A DNA stretch of 25,148 nt from Chitinophagaceae bacterium (GCA_021151685.1 JAGKWS010000057.1:1-25148); one strand, 5' to 3'; positions 7,301 through 15,517 are shown, counted from the first letter of the stretch. Translations and numbers: made by a program. Notes: generated by a model not told the origin, from the letters alone.

Positions 7301-9682
7301 GTCCAGACGATTGTTGGTAATGTCCAGAAAGAACATACCACCATCGTTAATAGAGAAGGGCATAGCATTGTGCGGATAGCCCGACTGCACACCACCGCTG
7401 GCACCGGAAGAGCCCGATACCACGTACACTGTACCATGCTCTATCTTGCCCGATGAGGTAGTGTATGGGCAAGAGTTGCTGCTGCCATCATATTTGCCGC
7501 TCGAATTGTCGACCGCATGGGCTGCTTCGTTGAACGATGCCTCGTTGCCATAGTGGCCCTTCATGAGGTAAGAGCGTTCGTAGTCGTGGCTGTGACCACA
7601 GATGATAACGTCTACACCGTAACGCTCCAGTATACGAATGAAGTTTTGGCGCATGCTCACCAGTTCGCCTTCATTGTCGCTGTTGTGGCTACCCATGGTG
7701 TAGGGTGGGTGGTGCCAGTAAGCTATTACCCATTTTTTGGTGTTGGCAGCAAGGTCGGCTTTTATCCACTGTACCTGCGCACCCAGTGTATCGTACAGGC
7801 GGGTTGTGCCGCTATTCTCTTTACCGTATGAGTCTAAAGACAAGAAGTGTACATCGCCACGGTCGAAGGAGTAGAACGCTTCTGTGCCCGATGGTACGCC
7901 ACCACACTCGCCATTGGTAGGCATAGAGAAGATAGAGTAATAGGGGATGGCGTGGTCGGCCTGACGAGCACTGCTACCATTGCTATAGTCGTGGTTGCCC
8001 GGTGCGGGAAACAGCATGTGGTTCTTCAGTATATTGCCCTGATAGGCGTTGAAGAAACCTGTCTGGTATTCCGCATCAGTACCGCTGGTATAGGCGTTGT
8101 CGCCTATCAGTATCATCATGTCGGCGGCCTTCAGACCTATGGTGTTCAGGTAGTTGCGGTATGCTGCCAGTGCGCCTGTCTGATAGCTATTAGAGTTCTG
8201 GCCACAATCGCCATAGGCGGCAATAGTCACCCGCTTATTGGCACTTGTAGAAGGAGAAGTAACCCAGAAGTTGGCAGTATCGCCTTGCAGCAGGTCTACA
8301 GTGCTGCCAAAGCGGTAAAAGTATTTTGTTTCGGCGGTAAGGCCGGTTACACGCACCTCATGTTCTGTAACCTGTGCGGGGTCTGTAACCACTATGGGGT
8401 AGGTGCCATATGCGGTGCCTACTTCCAGTTTGCTGTCACTGGCTACGTTTGTGCGCCAGCGTACGGTAAAGGCAGTTTCATTACCCATTTGCAGGTAAGG
8501 GCCACGGCTAAGGGTAACGGGTATGTGGGCTACCGCAACCGCTTGTACATTAAAGTCGGCATCGCTGCTGGTAGACGATGCACCGGTACCATTCTGATGC
8601 AGTTCGAACGCAATGGTGTTGTCGCCGCTGGTAAATGCAGAAATGGGTATAGATTTTACTACTGCTGTACTCTCTGCAATTTGGTTGGGGGTAAGCGTGC
8701 TATACAATATAGTGCCCGTGGGCATGTTGTTGCGCCACACTTCGGTGCCGTTTACATACATGACAATGCCATCATCCATAAACACAGAGAAGCGCACCGA
8801 GTCGAACAGGGTGGCATCTGGTATGTTCATTGTTTTGCGATAGTAGATGGTAGGGTATTTTACGCAACTACCTACGCTATTGCAGGGCCCTGCTGTGGTG
8901 TAGGTAGGGCAGCTGGCACCGGCAGGTACGCAACTGGTAGTCCATGTTTCGCCATAACCTATGTGGCCTGTGCCTGTAGACCACGATGCATCGTTATAGC
9001 CGGTATTGCGCCATGTGGTGCCAAGATCGGCACCGGTAGCAAATTTCCAGTCCGACCCGTAGGTAATGAGGTTGGTTTTTACCACGCCCAGTGCCTGCAT
9101 GTTGAAGGTGACATCAGAGCTGCTGGCATCGCGTTGGTGAACCTCTACCGCTATTACGTTATTGCCATTTACAAATGCCGATATAGGAATGGTTTGCGAC
9201 ACGGGGGTATTTTCATTGGCTGCGTCTACGGTAGTAGCAGAATTGGTGTTGTAGGCAATTGTACCCGCAGGCATATTGTCGCGCCATACTTCTACGCCAT
9301 TTACATACACCACAATGCCATCATCGCGCCATGTATTCAGGGTAATGCCGGTATACTTACTTACGTCTGGTATGTTCACCGTCTTGCGGAAATACGTGGT
9401 AATGAACTTGGACGAACAACCGCTGCTGCCGCAAGCAGTAGCGGCGCAGCCCTTTACGCATACAGTTATCCAGCTATCGCCATAGCCAAAAATACCTGTG
9501 CCCGATGACCAACCGGCATCGTTGTAGCTGGTCTCCTTCCATGTGGTGCCCTGGTTACTGCCATCGTCAAGATATCGCCATGACGAGGCATAATCGAAGA
9601 TGGTTTGTGTTTGTGCATGCGCAGCAACGCCTAACAGCAGTTGCATGGCTACCACAAACAGAAATAGATAGACTTTTCTCAT
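4376..9682 (-). CDS. Giant secreted purple-acid-phosphatase-like protein with Ig-type repeats and T9SS tail
   Basis: 1768 residues. Domains in order: signal peptide (1-24, cut after AHA); two related jelly-roll-like domains (about 25-200 and 201-387), each with a WRYLDDG/WKFATGA-type start, GTTW, FGYG/IGYG and DDGIV.YVNG.EVWR; a purple acid phosphatase N-terminal beta domain (about 388-476, LSRGPYLQMG); a metallophosphoesterase core (484 to about 810); beta-rich linkers (about 815-965); five tandem 89-residue repeats (972-1416); further Ig-like units to about 1675; and a T9SS type A tail (about 1687-1768, PNPTQGRF, LAAGTYLVTV). The dinuclear-metal motifs are all present: GDCG 491-494, GDNAY 527-531, GNHD 562-565, HHPP 657-660 and GHSHDYER 696-703. 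It probably hydrolyses phosphate esters at the cell surface; the substrate is unknown. The gene is single, with a hairpin 3'. Confidence 0.9.
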   Translation of the reverse strand: MRKVYLFLFVVAMQLLLGVAAHAQTQTIFDYASSWRYLDDGSNQGTTWKETSYNDAGWSSGTGIFGYGDSWITVCVKGCAATACGSSGCSSKFITTYFRKTVNIPDVSKYTGITLNTWRDDGIVVYVNGVEVWRDNMPAGTIAYNTNSATTVDAANENTPVSQTIPISAFVNGNNVIAVEVHQRDASSSDVTFNMQALGVVKTNLITYGSDWKFATGADLGTTWRNTGYNDASWSTGTGHIGYGETWTTSCVPAGASCPTYTTAGPCNSVGSCVKYPTIYYRKTMNIPDATLFDSVRFSVFMDDGIVMYVNGTEVWRNNMPTGTILYSTLTPNQIAESTAVVKSIPISAFTSGDNTIAFELHQNGTGASSTSSDADFNVQAVAVAHIPVTLSRGPYLQMGNETAFTVRWRTNVASDSKLEVGTAYGTYPIVVTDPAQVTEHEVRVTGLTAETKYFYRFGSTVDLLQGDTANFWVTSPSTSANKRVTIAAYGDCGQNSNSYQTGALAAYRNYLNTIGLKAADMMILIGDNAYTSGTDAEYQTGFFNAYQGNILKNHMLFPAPGNHDYSNGSSARQADHAIPYYSIFSMPTNGECGGVPSGTEAFYSFDRGDVHFLSLDSYGKENSGTTRLYDTLGAQVQWIKADLAANTKKWVIAYWHHPPYTMGSHNSDNEGELVSMRQNFIRILERYGVDVIICGHSHDYERSYLMKGHYGNEASFNEAAHAVDNSSGKYDGSSNSCPYTTSSGKIEHGTVYVVSGSSGASGGVQSGYPHNAMPFSINDGGMFFLDITNNRLDAKFLRTGGTIWDQFTIMKDVKTQDTVEILHGTSTNLSASWEGNYAWAPGVTTRTISVAPAQDTLVEVKDNATATCLTDKHFVNMLCTLPDIISAPTGFVREACNATITYSISDTGRPAPVHTYTLTGATTGSGNGTASGTTFSVGVTTVTIAATNECGVATTTFTVNINPAPVAYTMTGGGGYCPGGSGLPIGLSASEAGVSYQLYNGSTAAGSSISGTGSPLSFGVHSATGTYSVLATHNTTGCTTAMLNIVNVSIYTPPTAQNVTGGGSYCAGGTGISINLDGSQSNVTYQLYHGSTVVGSIMSSTGSALSMGTYTAVGTYSVQATDVTTTCVNDMAGNATIAINPLPTVQTTTGGGHYCAGGAGVPVGLANTESGISYQLYLGSSFTGTAVNGTGTGISFGLKTAAGTYTVAATNNTTGCVNNMSGTATVTPDALPITYTLTGGGQYCSGGTGVAIGLSGTETGITYQLQLGASASGAAVTGTGSAATFGVRTLAGTYNATAVNNTTGCTATMSGTATVVVNGLPTVYSVTGGGSYCAGGTGVAIGLGGSSAGISYQLYSGATPSGSPVAGTGMPVSFGNRTTAGSYNVVATNSTTACTNAMSSTATVSVNPVVAPATNIAVLPNDTVCAGTMTTFYATPVNGGATPGVEWKVNGTTVLTSGYSYSFAPNNGDVVSVILYSSLPCVTSPVVTNDRSMTVKANVMPAAIITANPGDSVCEGTLVTFAASSTNSGDAPVYQWLKNSVPVGGGSSYAYVPNNGDAVVATITSNADCRLTDLVYSNIIHMKADESYLPSVSISAVPGQYIAKGQQVTFTATVTDGGAAPTYQWQKNSTTIAGATNVTYTTNNLADNDTITCVVKGDGSCGRESFNSIVMHVTTGLGKNEGTNMLSIVPNPTQGRFTISGKIAGDGPVTITICNVLGQEVYKHTTNTTASVLWHDVVLSQQLAAGTYLVTVNSMNSRTTLPLVLNK
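5435..6769 (-). repeat. Five tandem 267-bp units (89-residue Ig-like repeats) within the phosphatase gene
   Basis: Units begin at residues 972, 1061, 1150, 1239 and 1328, always at Thr of TGGG.YC, so the spacing is exactly 89 residues four times over. The shared pattern is TGGG.YC.GG.G, then YQLY.GS, GTG...SFG, GTY.V.ATN.TT.C and NPLPTV. Units differ at many positions, so they are old enough to have diverged while keeping exact length. Two conserved Cys per unit (YC near the start and TTxC about 60 residues on) could form a disulfide. Confidence 0.85.
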
Positions 9683-9846
9683 TCCAATTTAATTTGGGGC
9701 GAAAGTAGACGGGCTATGTTACCGCATGGTGACGGCTGTGTATCGTCAGTATTAAGTCTTTGTCGGGTGGGTTATGTTTCTGTTACCGGCACGTTACCGC
9801 AGGATTGGGGGTAGTAAGTTCGCACCGCAAATAGCCTGTAGCGCAT

Positions 9847-11664
9847 ATGGTAGGAGTAAAAAGACCGGGTAAAAGATGGGTGGTGATAGTGCTGTTATTC
9901 GCGGCTGTAGTGGCCGGGTGGTCGTTTACGGCCACACCACAGGCGGCACCAAGGGCGGCACAATGGTACGACCGGCAGTTAAACGTCTTGCAGCAGCAGC
10001 TCTCTGCTTTTCAGAAGGCGGCACGCGCGGGTGTGGGTGCTGATTCTCTGCGTAAGCACTTTTTTGCCAGCCGTATGGTGTACAAACGTACCGAGTTGTT
10101 TACCGACCTCTTTACGCCCCCAATAGCCCGCCAACTGAATGGCCCGGACCTGTTGAAGATAGAGGATGAAAATCCATCGGATTCGTTGAAGCCGCACGGG
10201 TTTCAGGTGCTGGAGCGCGTATTATATACCACGCCATTCAGCCGCGCAGCTTTGGTGGCCGAGTTGCAATACATGAGCACCACAGTACACCGCCTGCAAA
10301 CCGACCCGGACAGGCAGTATTACTTTACCGATGGCCGGGTATGGATGGCTATGCGGTTGGCATTATTCAGGGTAGTATCATTGGGTATTACGGGCTTCGA
10401 TGTGCCTATGTCTTTTCATGCACTGCCCGAAACCCGCGAGGTACTGCGCACACTGAAGGAGTTGTCGGGCTACTACAGTTATGCACTGCCCGACAGCAGC
10501 CGCAGGCAGGGGGGGATATTGTTTGCCCGTGCCGACTCTTTTGTGCAACGTGGCAAAAGCTTCAATACGTTCGACAGGCTTACGTTTATACGTGACTATG
10601 TAAACCCTCTATCGGCGTGGCTGACCTCTTGGGGGGTGCCCTACAGGGGCGATGCCGGTATATGGCCGCTGCAACCCGCTGCACCACATTTGTTTGCAGA
10701 GGGTATAGCCAATATGGCCTTCTTTTCGCCCGATACTGCTTATGCCGTTACCCCGGCACGGGTAGCACTGGGGCGCAAGCTGTTTTACGACCCTATACTA
10801 TCGGGCGATGGTAGCCGCAGTTGTGGTAGTTGCCACCATCCCGATAAGGCTTTTACCGATGGGCTGCCCAAACCGTATGACCTTGCAGGAAAGAAGCTAT
10901 TGCTGCGCAATACGCCCACCCTCTGGAACTCGGCACTGCAAACGGCCCAGTTCTACGACTCGCGCACGCGGGTACTGGAGCGGCAACTGAGCGATGTGGT
11001 ACATAATGTCGATGAAATGAATGGCTCGCTGACCGATGCGCTGCCCCGGTTGCTGTACGATAGCAGTTATGTAGCCCTGTTTCGGGCAGCGTACCCGGCC
11101 ACGCCAGCACCCACCGAGTATCATATAGCCAATGCTATGTCGTCTTATGTGCGCTCGCTGGTAGGGTTGCGCTCGCGGTTCGATAGATATGTACGGGGCG
11201 AAACCAGCGACTTTAGCCCGGCAGAAAAAAACGGGTTCAATTTGTTTATGGGAAAGGCAAAGTGCGGTACCTGCCACTATGCGCCCTTCTTTAACGGACT
11301 AACGCCGCCTTTGTATCAGGAGACCGAGTCGGAAACACTGGGCGTACCCGCTGCCGACGGCCCCGGTGCGGTACTGGATACCGACCCCGGCCGATACAAG
11401 TTTACCAGACTGCCATTGCACCAGTACTCGTTCCGTACGCCTACCGTGCGCAATGCGGCACTTACTGCCCCATACATGCATAATGGGGCCTTTGCTACTT
11501 TAGAATCGGTAATAGATTTCTACAACGATGGTGGTGGTGCGGGCCGGGGTATAGACATACCTACCCAAACCCTGCCCGCCGATAAGCTGGGCCTTACACC
11601 CGCCGAGAAACAAGACATCATTGCATTCTTGCACGCTCTTACCGATACGGTTACGGTCTATTGA
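9847..11664 (+). CDS. Di-heme cytochrome c peroxidase / MauG family protein
   Basis: 605 residues with an N-terminal membrane or signal segment (about 11-28, WVVIVLLFAAVVAGWSF), so it acts in the periplasm. The C-terminal half (about 295-603) is the bacterial CcpA/MauG fold: GRKLFYDPILSGDGS leads into the first heme motif CGSCH (326-330), RNTPTLWN follows at about 354, the second heme motif CGTCH is at 473-477, and FRTPTVRN (529-536) plus PYMHNG (542-547) carry the conserved distal region. Typical members reduce hydrogen peroxide with electrons from small cytochromes c. The extra N-terminal 270 residues are helical, lack CxxCH and resemble the longer form seen in Bacteroidota; their role is unknown to me. 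The gene diverges from the phosphatase gene across a 164-bp region. No terminator was recognised. Confidence 0.88.
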   Translation: MVGVKRPGKRWVVIVLLFAAVVAGWSFTATPQAAPRAAQWYDRQLNVLQQQLSAFQKAARAGVGADSLRKHFFASRMVYKRTELFTDLFTPPIARQLNGPDLLKIEDENPSDSLKPHGFQVLERVLYTTPFSRAALVAELQYMSTTVHRLQTDPDRQYYFTDGRVWMAMRLALFRVVSLGITGFDVPMSFHALPETREVLRTLKELSGYYSYALPDSSRRQGGILFARADSFVQRGKSFNTFDRLTFIRDYVNPLSAWLTSWGVPYRGDAGIWPLQPAAPHLFAEGIANMAFFSPDTAYAVTPARVALGRKLFYDPILSGDGSRSCGSCHHPDKAFTDGLPKPYDLAGKKLLLRNTPTLWNSALQTAQFYDSRTRVLERQLSDVVHNVDEMNGSLTDALPRLLYDSSYVALFRAAYPATPAPTEYHIANAMSSYVRSLVGLRSRFDRYVRGETSDFSPAEKNGFNLFMGKAKCGTCHYAPFFNGLTPPLYQETESETLGVPAADGPGAVLDTDPGRYKFTRLPLHQYSFRTPTVRNAALTAPYMHNGAFATLESVIDFYNDGGGAGRGIDIPTQTLPADKLGLTPAEKQDIIAFLHALTDTVTVY

Positions 11665-11727
11665 TGAAGTATATATATGAGTAGTGGTTCCCATTAGGAA
11701 TGTTTGTGGCCTTCCGTTTGTATAGTT

Positions 11728-11790
11728 CTTTGTGCCCCCACACAATACAATTCTCTTTGTGCCCTTTGTGAAACCTTAGTGGCCTTTGTG
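11728..11790. repeat. CTTTGTG short tandem motif cluster
   Basis: CTTTGTG occurs at 11728, 11755, 11764 and 11784, with CTTAGTG at 11775. The last four are spaced 9, 11 and 9 bp, giving a 20-bp period (two 7-mers per period). It is intergenic, between the peroxidase and the convergent membrane-protein gene. From memory it resembles short G/T-rich intergenic repeats seen in other Bacteroidota genomes. Confidence 0.55.
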
Positions 11791-11823
11791 GTTAGATTAC
11801 TTCATTACGGGCAATACGCACCG

Positions 11824-13419
11824 TTAGTTGTGCTGCCACAGCACTGTAGTGCCCCGTGGCGACCGATATACCACATGATAGTCGCGCACTATCTCTGCTA
11901 CAAGGGCTTTGGCATGCTCGTGGTTGCGCCAGTAGTCATCCAGATGGTTGGTTATCACATAGTCTACCTGTATGCCGGTTTGCTGCTTGTAGGCGGCTAT
12001 ATCGGCAGCTGGGGGCGATGCCTGTAAGCCCGGCCAGCGGCCCAAATGACGAAACGGGTCTACCACAAGGTGCCAATTGAGCGGGAAATAACCGGTATTA
12101 GCTTCAAAATTATCGAGCGATACCACCCCCTTTATATCGCTGGTGTACTGCATGGTATGGCAAAAAATGTTGTTCTCGCTACACAGCCGGCGACCATCGT
12201 TACCCTTGCCCCATGTGTCGTAATTGAGTGGCAGTACCACACTGCCGGGTTTGATGTAGGGTAGGGTACTCAGTTCATCTTCAATCTCGGCCGATGCTTC
12301 GAGTATGATGGGCATACGTATGGCAAACAACACCCCAAACACGCCCAGCAACACAGGCCCGGCTATACGGCCTGCCATTGCGGGCAGGGGCAGCCATGCA
12401 CAGCATACAAGCACCAGCAGATATATGTAGGTGCCCGCCCGCAACACAAAGTAGCCGCCATGCAGCATGGCATCGGGCAGTAGCAGAAACACCACGAAGG
12501 CGAATAACAATGTCAGCAGAAAACCATCGTATCGGTGTATACCCCTCACGGCGGCTATACGGTAGCCAATAATCAGCAATAGCAGCAGAGAAAATACGAT
12601 GCCACCGGCTATCAGCACATCGGCCTCTTTGTGCGAATAGTTGATAAGGTATTTCAGCGAGGCCAATTCTTGCAGCCTTTTCGGGGCAAATGCGATTTTT
12701 ATTTCCTCCAACCCGCCATTAGCATCGGCAAAGCCAAGGAACATCCATACAAATGGCAATACCATCACTACCAGCGTAACCAGTGGCACTACCACTTGCC
12801 GCCTGCCCGCAAGGCTGCCCGATGCCGCAAACGATAGCCACAAAGCCCCTGCCGCTGCACAGGCAAATACAAACGATACCGGATGCGAAAAATAGGTAAG
12901 CCCCAGCAGCAGAAAACACACCACGCCATTGCGCCAGCCCTGCCCTTGCAAGAACGATAACCAACTGGCAATGAACCACACAAAAAACGCTACACTACAC
13001 GTAAAGTTGTAGAACCCCTGCGCCATAGCATTGTGAATGACCAGTAAGGTAAATGCAGGTAGCCACCACATCGCAGCCGTTGGGTTCAGGTGGCGCAGCA
13101 GGCGGGCCAACCCCAGCATCAGGCCCAGCATATATATCGTCAGCAGTACTTTTTCGGCTATTACATTGCTGAAGGGCACCTGTAACACGGCCAGTACTAT
13201 CTCGTTCAGCCAGTTGGGGTTGGGTTGGGTATTGAACTCGTAGAACCGCGTGTAGGCACTGGCATCCGGCCCCCACCACATAGCCGCCATTGCTTTGGCA
13301 TTGGCCAAATGGCATGGCCCATCGCAATTGGGGTAATAGGCAGGTAGCCACACCTGCAACACACACAGCACTACCCCCACCACCGTCAGGGCATGCGCTA
13401 TGTTGTCTGGTTTCCTCAT
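11824..13419 (-). CDS. Polytopic membrane protein, possible GT-C-type glycosyltransferase
   Basis: 531 residues. About ten to eleven hydrophobic helices fill residues 8-370, and a soluble domain of about 160 residues follows (370-531, starting PIILEASAEIEDEL). The first external loop carries NCDGPCHLANA (Asp33, His37) followed by FNTQPNPNWLNE. An acidic residue in the first loop after helix 1, followed by many helices and a soluble C-terminal domain, is the general plan of GT-C lipid-linked sugar transferases, but I do not recognise a specific family and no sugar-nucleotide motif is visible. It sits alone on the minus strand, 159 bp from the convergent peroxidase gene. A degenerate box (TACTTTTA on the minus strand, 13427-13434) lies just upstream of the ATG. 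The gene is real; the function is a guess. Confidence 0.75.
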   Translation of the reverse strand: MRKPDNIAHALTVVGVVLCVLQVWLPAYYPNCDGPCHLANAKAMAAMWWGPDASAYTRFYEFNTQPNPNWLNEIVLAVLQVPFSNVIAEKVLLTIYMLGLMLGLARLLRHLNPTAAMWWLPAFTLLVIHNAMAQGFYNFTCSVAFFVWFIASWLSFLQGQGWRNGVVCFLLLGLTYFSHPVSFVFACAAAGALWLSFAASGSLAGRRQVVVPLVTLVVMVLPFVWMFLGFADANGGLEEIKIAFAPKRLQELASLKYLINYSHKEADVLIAGGIVFSLLLLLIIGYRIAAVRGIHRYDGFLLTLLFAFVVFLLLPDAMLHGGYFVLRAGTYIYLLVLVCCAWLPLPAMAGRIAGPVLLGVFGVLFAIRMPIILEASAEIEDELSTLPYIKPGSVVLPLNYDTWGKGNDGRRLCSENNIFCHTMQYTSDIKGVVSLDNFEANTGYFPLNWHLVVDPFRHLGRWPGLQASPPAADIAAYKQQTGIQVDYVITNHLDDYWRNHEHAKALVAEIVRDYHVVYRSPRGTTVLWQHN

Positions 13420-13728
13420 TACGCCCTAAAAGTACGGCAGCGTTTGCTTTGGTAGAGGAAGAAAAATTGGGAGAGACTACTTGCTGCTAAACAAGGCAGA
13501 GAGGTCGAGAGAGAAGCCGGTTATGTGCAATGACAGTCCGAGATAGAGGGCGTTAAGGGTTTTTGCTTGTATAAAAAAGGGTGTTTTTCACGTTTTTTGT
13601 TCTAGTATTCATGGATACATTTATGCATTATAAAGTGTGATGAAGGAAGTGAAAAAGCACACATATTTGAGTGGGTGCAAGCGATATAATATTGCTATTA
13701 AGATAAAGGTGTAAGTAAATAGATTTTA
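13420..13728. other. AT-rich intergenic boundary, no gene seen
   Basis: About 310 bp in which composition falls from the roughly 50-57% GC of the flank to a clearly AT-rich sequence (from about 13560). There are short poly-T and poly-A runs but no hairpin with a T tract, no exact TAnnTTTG box and no credible open frame. It probably holds the promoter of the 13729 gene and marks the edge of an acquired islet. Confidence 0.4.
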
Positions 13729-14286
13729 ATGGACGTAGTTACGGCACTTGGGAATACAGTAAACCTTAACGAGGAGGAAAACAAGATATTCTTGATTGTG
13801 AAGGAGAGTGTTGAATATCTTTTAGAAAACAAAGGTGTAGATTGGACAAAGACAGTCTTTGAGCGGATTGGTCAATTAGGTCTACAAAAGAACTATCAAG
13901 TTCTTTCAACGATACATAATAAAGAGTGGTTGTTTGATATGGTTTGGTGTACGAGAAAAGATGCGAGCCTGAAATCTGTTGAACTCATTCTAGAGTCGGA
14001 GTTAAGCCACCGTTCGAATACCCAATACGGACTGGCTGGATTAGTGTCTGATTTCGAAAAGTTGCTGGTTGGGAATGCTGAATTACGGGTAATGATATGT
14101 TGCAATGAGGGCAATTCCGATTATCCTGCAAATATTCACAGAGTAATCGATGTGTTTGAAAAATCGATGGCAAGTTTCATTACTGAATCATCTATTCGGG
14201 TGCTGCTTATTGTGATTGATGACTACACTTCTGGAGATGTTGTACCCCATATTTTAACCAGTAGAAGTATATTTCAACTTGCGTAA
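13729..14286 (+). CDS. Unknown protein with possible PD-(D/E)XK nuclease-like core
   Basis: 185 residues, AT-rich, with no signal peptide or membrane segment. The middle reads KEWLFDMVWC (Asp70), VELILESEL (Glu89, Glu91), then VSDFEKLLVGNAELRVMICC (Asp108, Lys111). This alternation of a buried Asp, an ExE strand, and an amphipathic helix carrying Lys before another strand recalls PD-(D/E)XK-like folds in accessory-genome proteins, although the order is not the textbook one. The C-terminal part (RVLLIVIDDYTSGDV) adds a further strand. I do not recognise a named family. It is the first of three small AT-rich genes (next start 42 bp downstream), which suggests one acquired unit. Gene confidence is good; the nuclease idea is about one in three. 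Confidence 0.7.
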   Translation: MDVVTALGNTVNLNEEENKIFLIVKESVEYLLENKGVDWTKTVFERIGQLGLQKNYQVLSTIHNKEWLFDMVWCTRKDASLKSVELILESELSHRSNTQYGLAGLVSDFEKLLVGNAELRVMICCNEGNSDYPANIHRVIDVFEKSMASFITESSIRVLLIVIDDYTSGDVVPHILTSRSIFQLA

Positions 14287-14327
14287 GTGGAATAATTGGG
14301 AAGAGTATATCTTGTTAATAATGTGTT

Positions 14328-14759
14328 ATGCGAAAATTGTTTGATAATGAGTCGATAATTAAGGAAAGTAAGGACAAGGAAGTTGTTCTTACTAATAGAA
14401 GGATTTGGAAAGAGGATAACATCAATGGTGAGTCAGTTTATCAAAGCATGATGCTAAGCAAGGTAAGTTCTGTCCAATGTATCACTGAGGAAGTAACTGT
14501 TTTGCTTCTTGTAAGCGTGGTGTTTGCACTGGCTGGACTTTACTTGTTTTTCAGTGGCCTTCAGCAAATTGCGATGATTTGTGGTGTCGGTTTTGTTGTT
14601 TTTTTAATATTTTACTTCTTTACAAGGCGCAGCGTTGTCATCATAGCATCTTCTGGTGCAAAGCTTAAAATATCATTGAAAGGGTTTAAAAAGGAGGCAG
14701 TAGCACAGTTTGTTTATGAAGTTGAAGCGGCAGTCAATTCATTGAGCAGCACTCAATGA
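14328..14759 (+). CDS. Small membrane protein with PH-like halves
   Basis: 143 residues. An N-terminal soluble part (VVLTNRRIWKED, then SVYQSMMLSKVSSVQ) looks like the first strands of a bacterial PH-like domain. A hairpin of two membrane helices follows (about residues 56-75 and 79-97). The C-terminal part (RRSVVIIASSGAKLKISLKG, FVYEVEAAV) would be the remaining strands and final helix of the PH fold. Proteins of this plan sit in the cytoplasmic membrane with the PH part inside; the role is unknown. Composition is as AT-rich as its neighbours. It starts 42 bp after the preceding gene and probably shares its transcript. Confidence 0.7.
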   Translation: MRKLFDNESIIKESKDKEVVLTNRRIWKEDNINGESVYQSMMLSKVSSVQCITEEVTVLLLVSVVFALAGLYLFFSGLQQIAMICGVGFVVFLIFYFFTRRSVVIIASSGAKLKISLKGFKKEAVAQFVYEVEAAVNSLSSTQ

Positions 14760-14917
14760 ATTATTAGTTACTCCTGTTGTTGAATAACTGAGTAAAATAC
14801 AAGTAACATATTGAATTTATGGTTCTTTTTATTCCTATAGCCATAAAACAAAAAATACCTTAAGGTGGTTTTATTCGATATGTGCTTATATTTAAAAATT
14901 TACATAAATATTATTGT

Positions 14918-15397
14918 ATGAAACTCCTCGTGCAAAATGGAAAGAATATAAACATTGAAAGGTCAATAATGTCTTTGTCCGGTGGTACAGCAAATGTGGA
15001 TGCTGTTATCAGAGCGGCTATGAATCAACATCCTTTTCCTGCAGGAAATGCGAACATATTGAATCTGTATGGTTCCGGACATATCTCATGTTGGGGATTA
15101 AGTCCGAGTAGTCGTAGTGTTGCTGGAAAGCTGAGAGCAGGAATCGACCACTTCATTCTTTTTGAAAATAAGAAGAATGCAGTAATTGTACCTCCGAGAG
15201 TTTTTACAGGTAAAATTCTTCATGTAGAAGAAAATGAAGCTTTTGGAGATGTTGTATGGAATGAGCCGGGTGTATGGAGGTATATTTTCTTTCTAGCAGA
15301 CGTAAAAAGGCTTTCATACACAAAAGATTTTTTGTGTCAGGGGGGGCTTGGAATGCAAGGCGAAAATTGGTACCGATTCGGGCCAAGATTATTCTAA
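14918..15397 (+). CDS. Unknown protein resembling an EVE/PUA-type domain
   Basis: 159 residues from the ATG at 14918. The frame is open from a GTG at 14882, but that extension is AT-rich and unlike the protein. The body reads ILNLYGSGHISCWGLSPSSR, then KLRAGIDHFILFENKKN, RVFTGKILHV, VVWNEPGVWRYIFFLADVKR and ENWYRFGPRLF. A GxxxxWG strand, a D..ILF strand, a TGKI strand, and W....WRYIFFL followed by an aromatic-rich end is the strand order of EVE/PUA-like domains, which read modified bases or bind RNA and occur in modification-dependent restriction enzymes. This is fold-level pattern recognition, not a family match. It is the last gene of the AT-rich islet, 82 bp before a bidirectional terminator. 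Confidence 0.65.
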   Translation: MKLLVQNGKNINIERSIMSLSGGTANVDAVIRAAMNQHPFPAGNANILNLYGSGHISCWGLSPSSRSVAGKLRAGIDHFILFENKKNAVIVPPRVFTGKILHVEENEAFGDVVWNEPGVWRYIFFLADVKRLSYTKDFLCQGGLGMQGENWYRFGPRLF

Positions 15398-15479
15398 GTC
15401 TGATATGGTGCCATATTACTTGTCGGACAGCTTCACTATAATCGCATTTCGTTTCGCTAATGTTAGTGTTCTTTTACCC

Positions 15480-15517
15480 CACAAAAAAAGCGACAGGAGA
15501 CTGCCGCTTTTTTTGTG
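15480..15517. terminator. Bidirectional terminator between convergent genes
   Basis: A perfect 13-bp stem (15480-15492 with 15505-15517) contains an A7 run on one arm and T7 on the other, plus an internal CAG/CTG pairing around a GAGA loop. It can terminate both the islet transcript coming from the left and the deoxyhypusine-synthase-like gene (stop at 15534) coming from the right. Confidence 0.85.

Noticed and set aside
7847..9508. A 553-codon open frame antisense to the phosphatase gene
   Set aside because: It lies wholly opposite the coding frame of a well-supported protein. Its translation is rich in Cys, Tyr, Gly and Val with no domain or signal peptide, as expected for a shadow of biased codon use.
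14816..14847. TTTATGG/CCATAAA inverted repeat as a terminator after the PH-like gene
   Set aside because: The stem is only 7 bp and AT-rich, with an 18-nt loop and no T tract after it.
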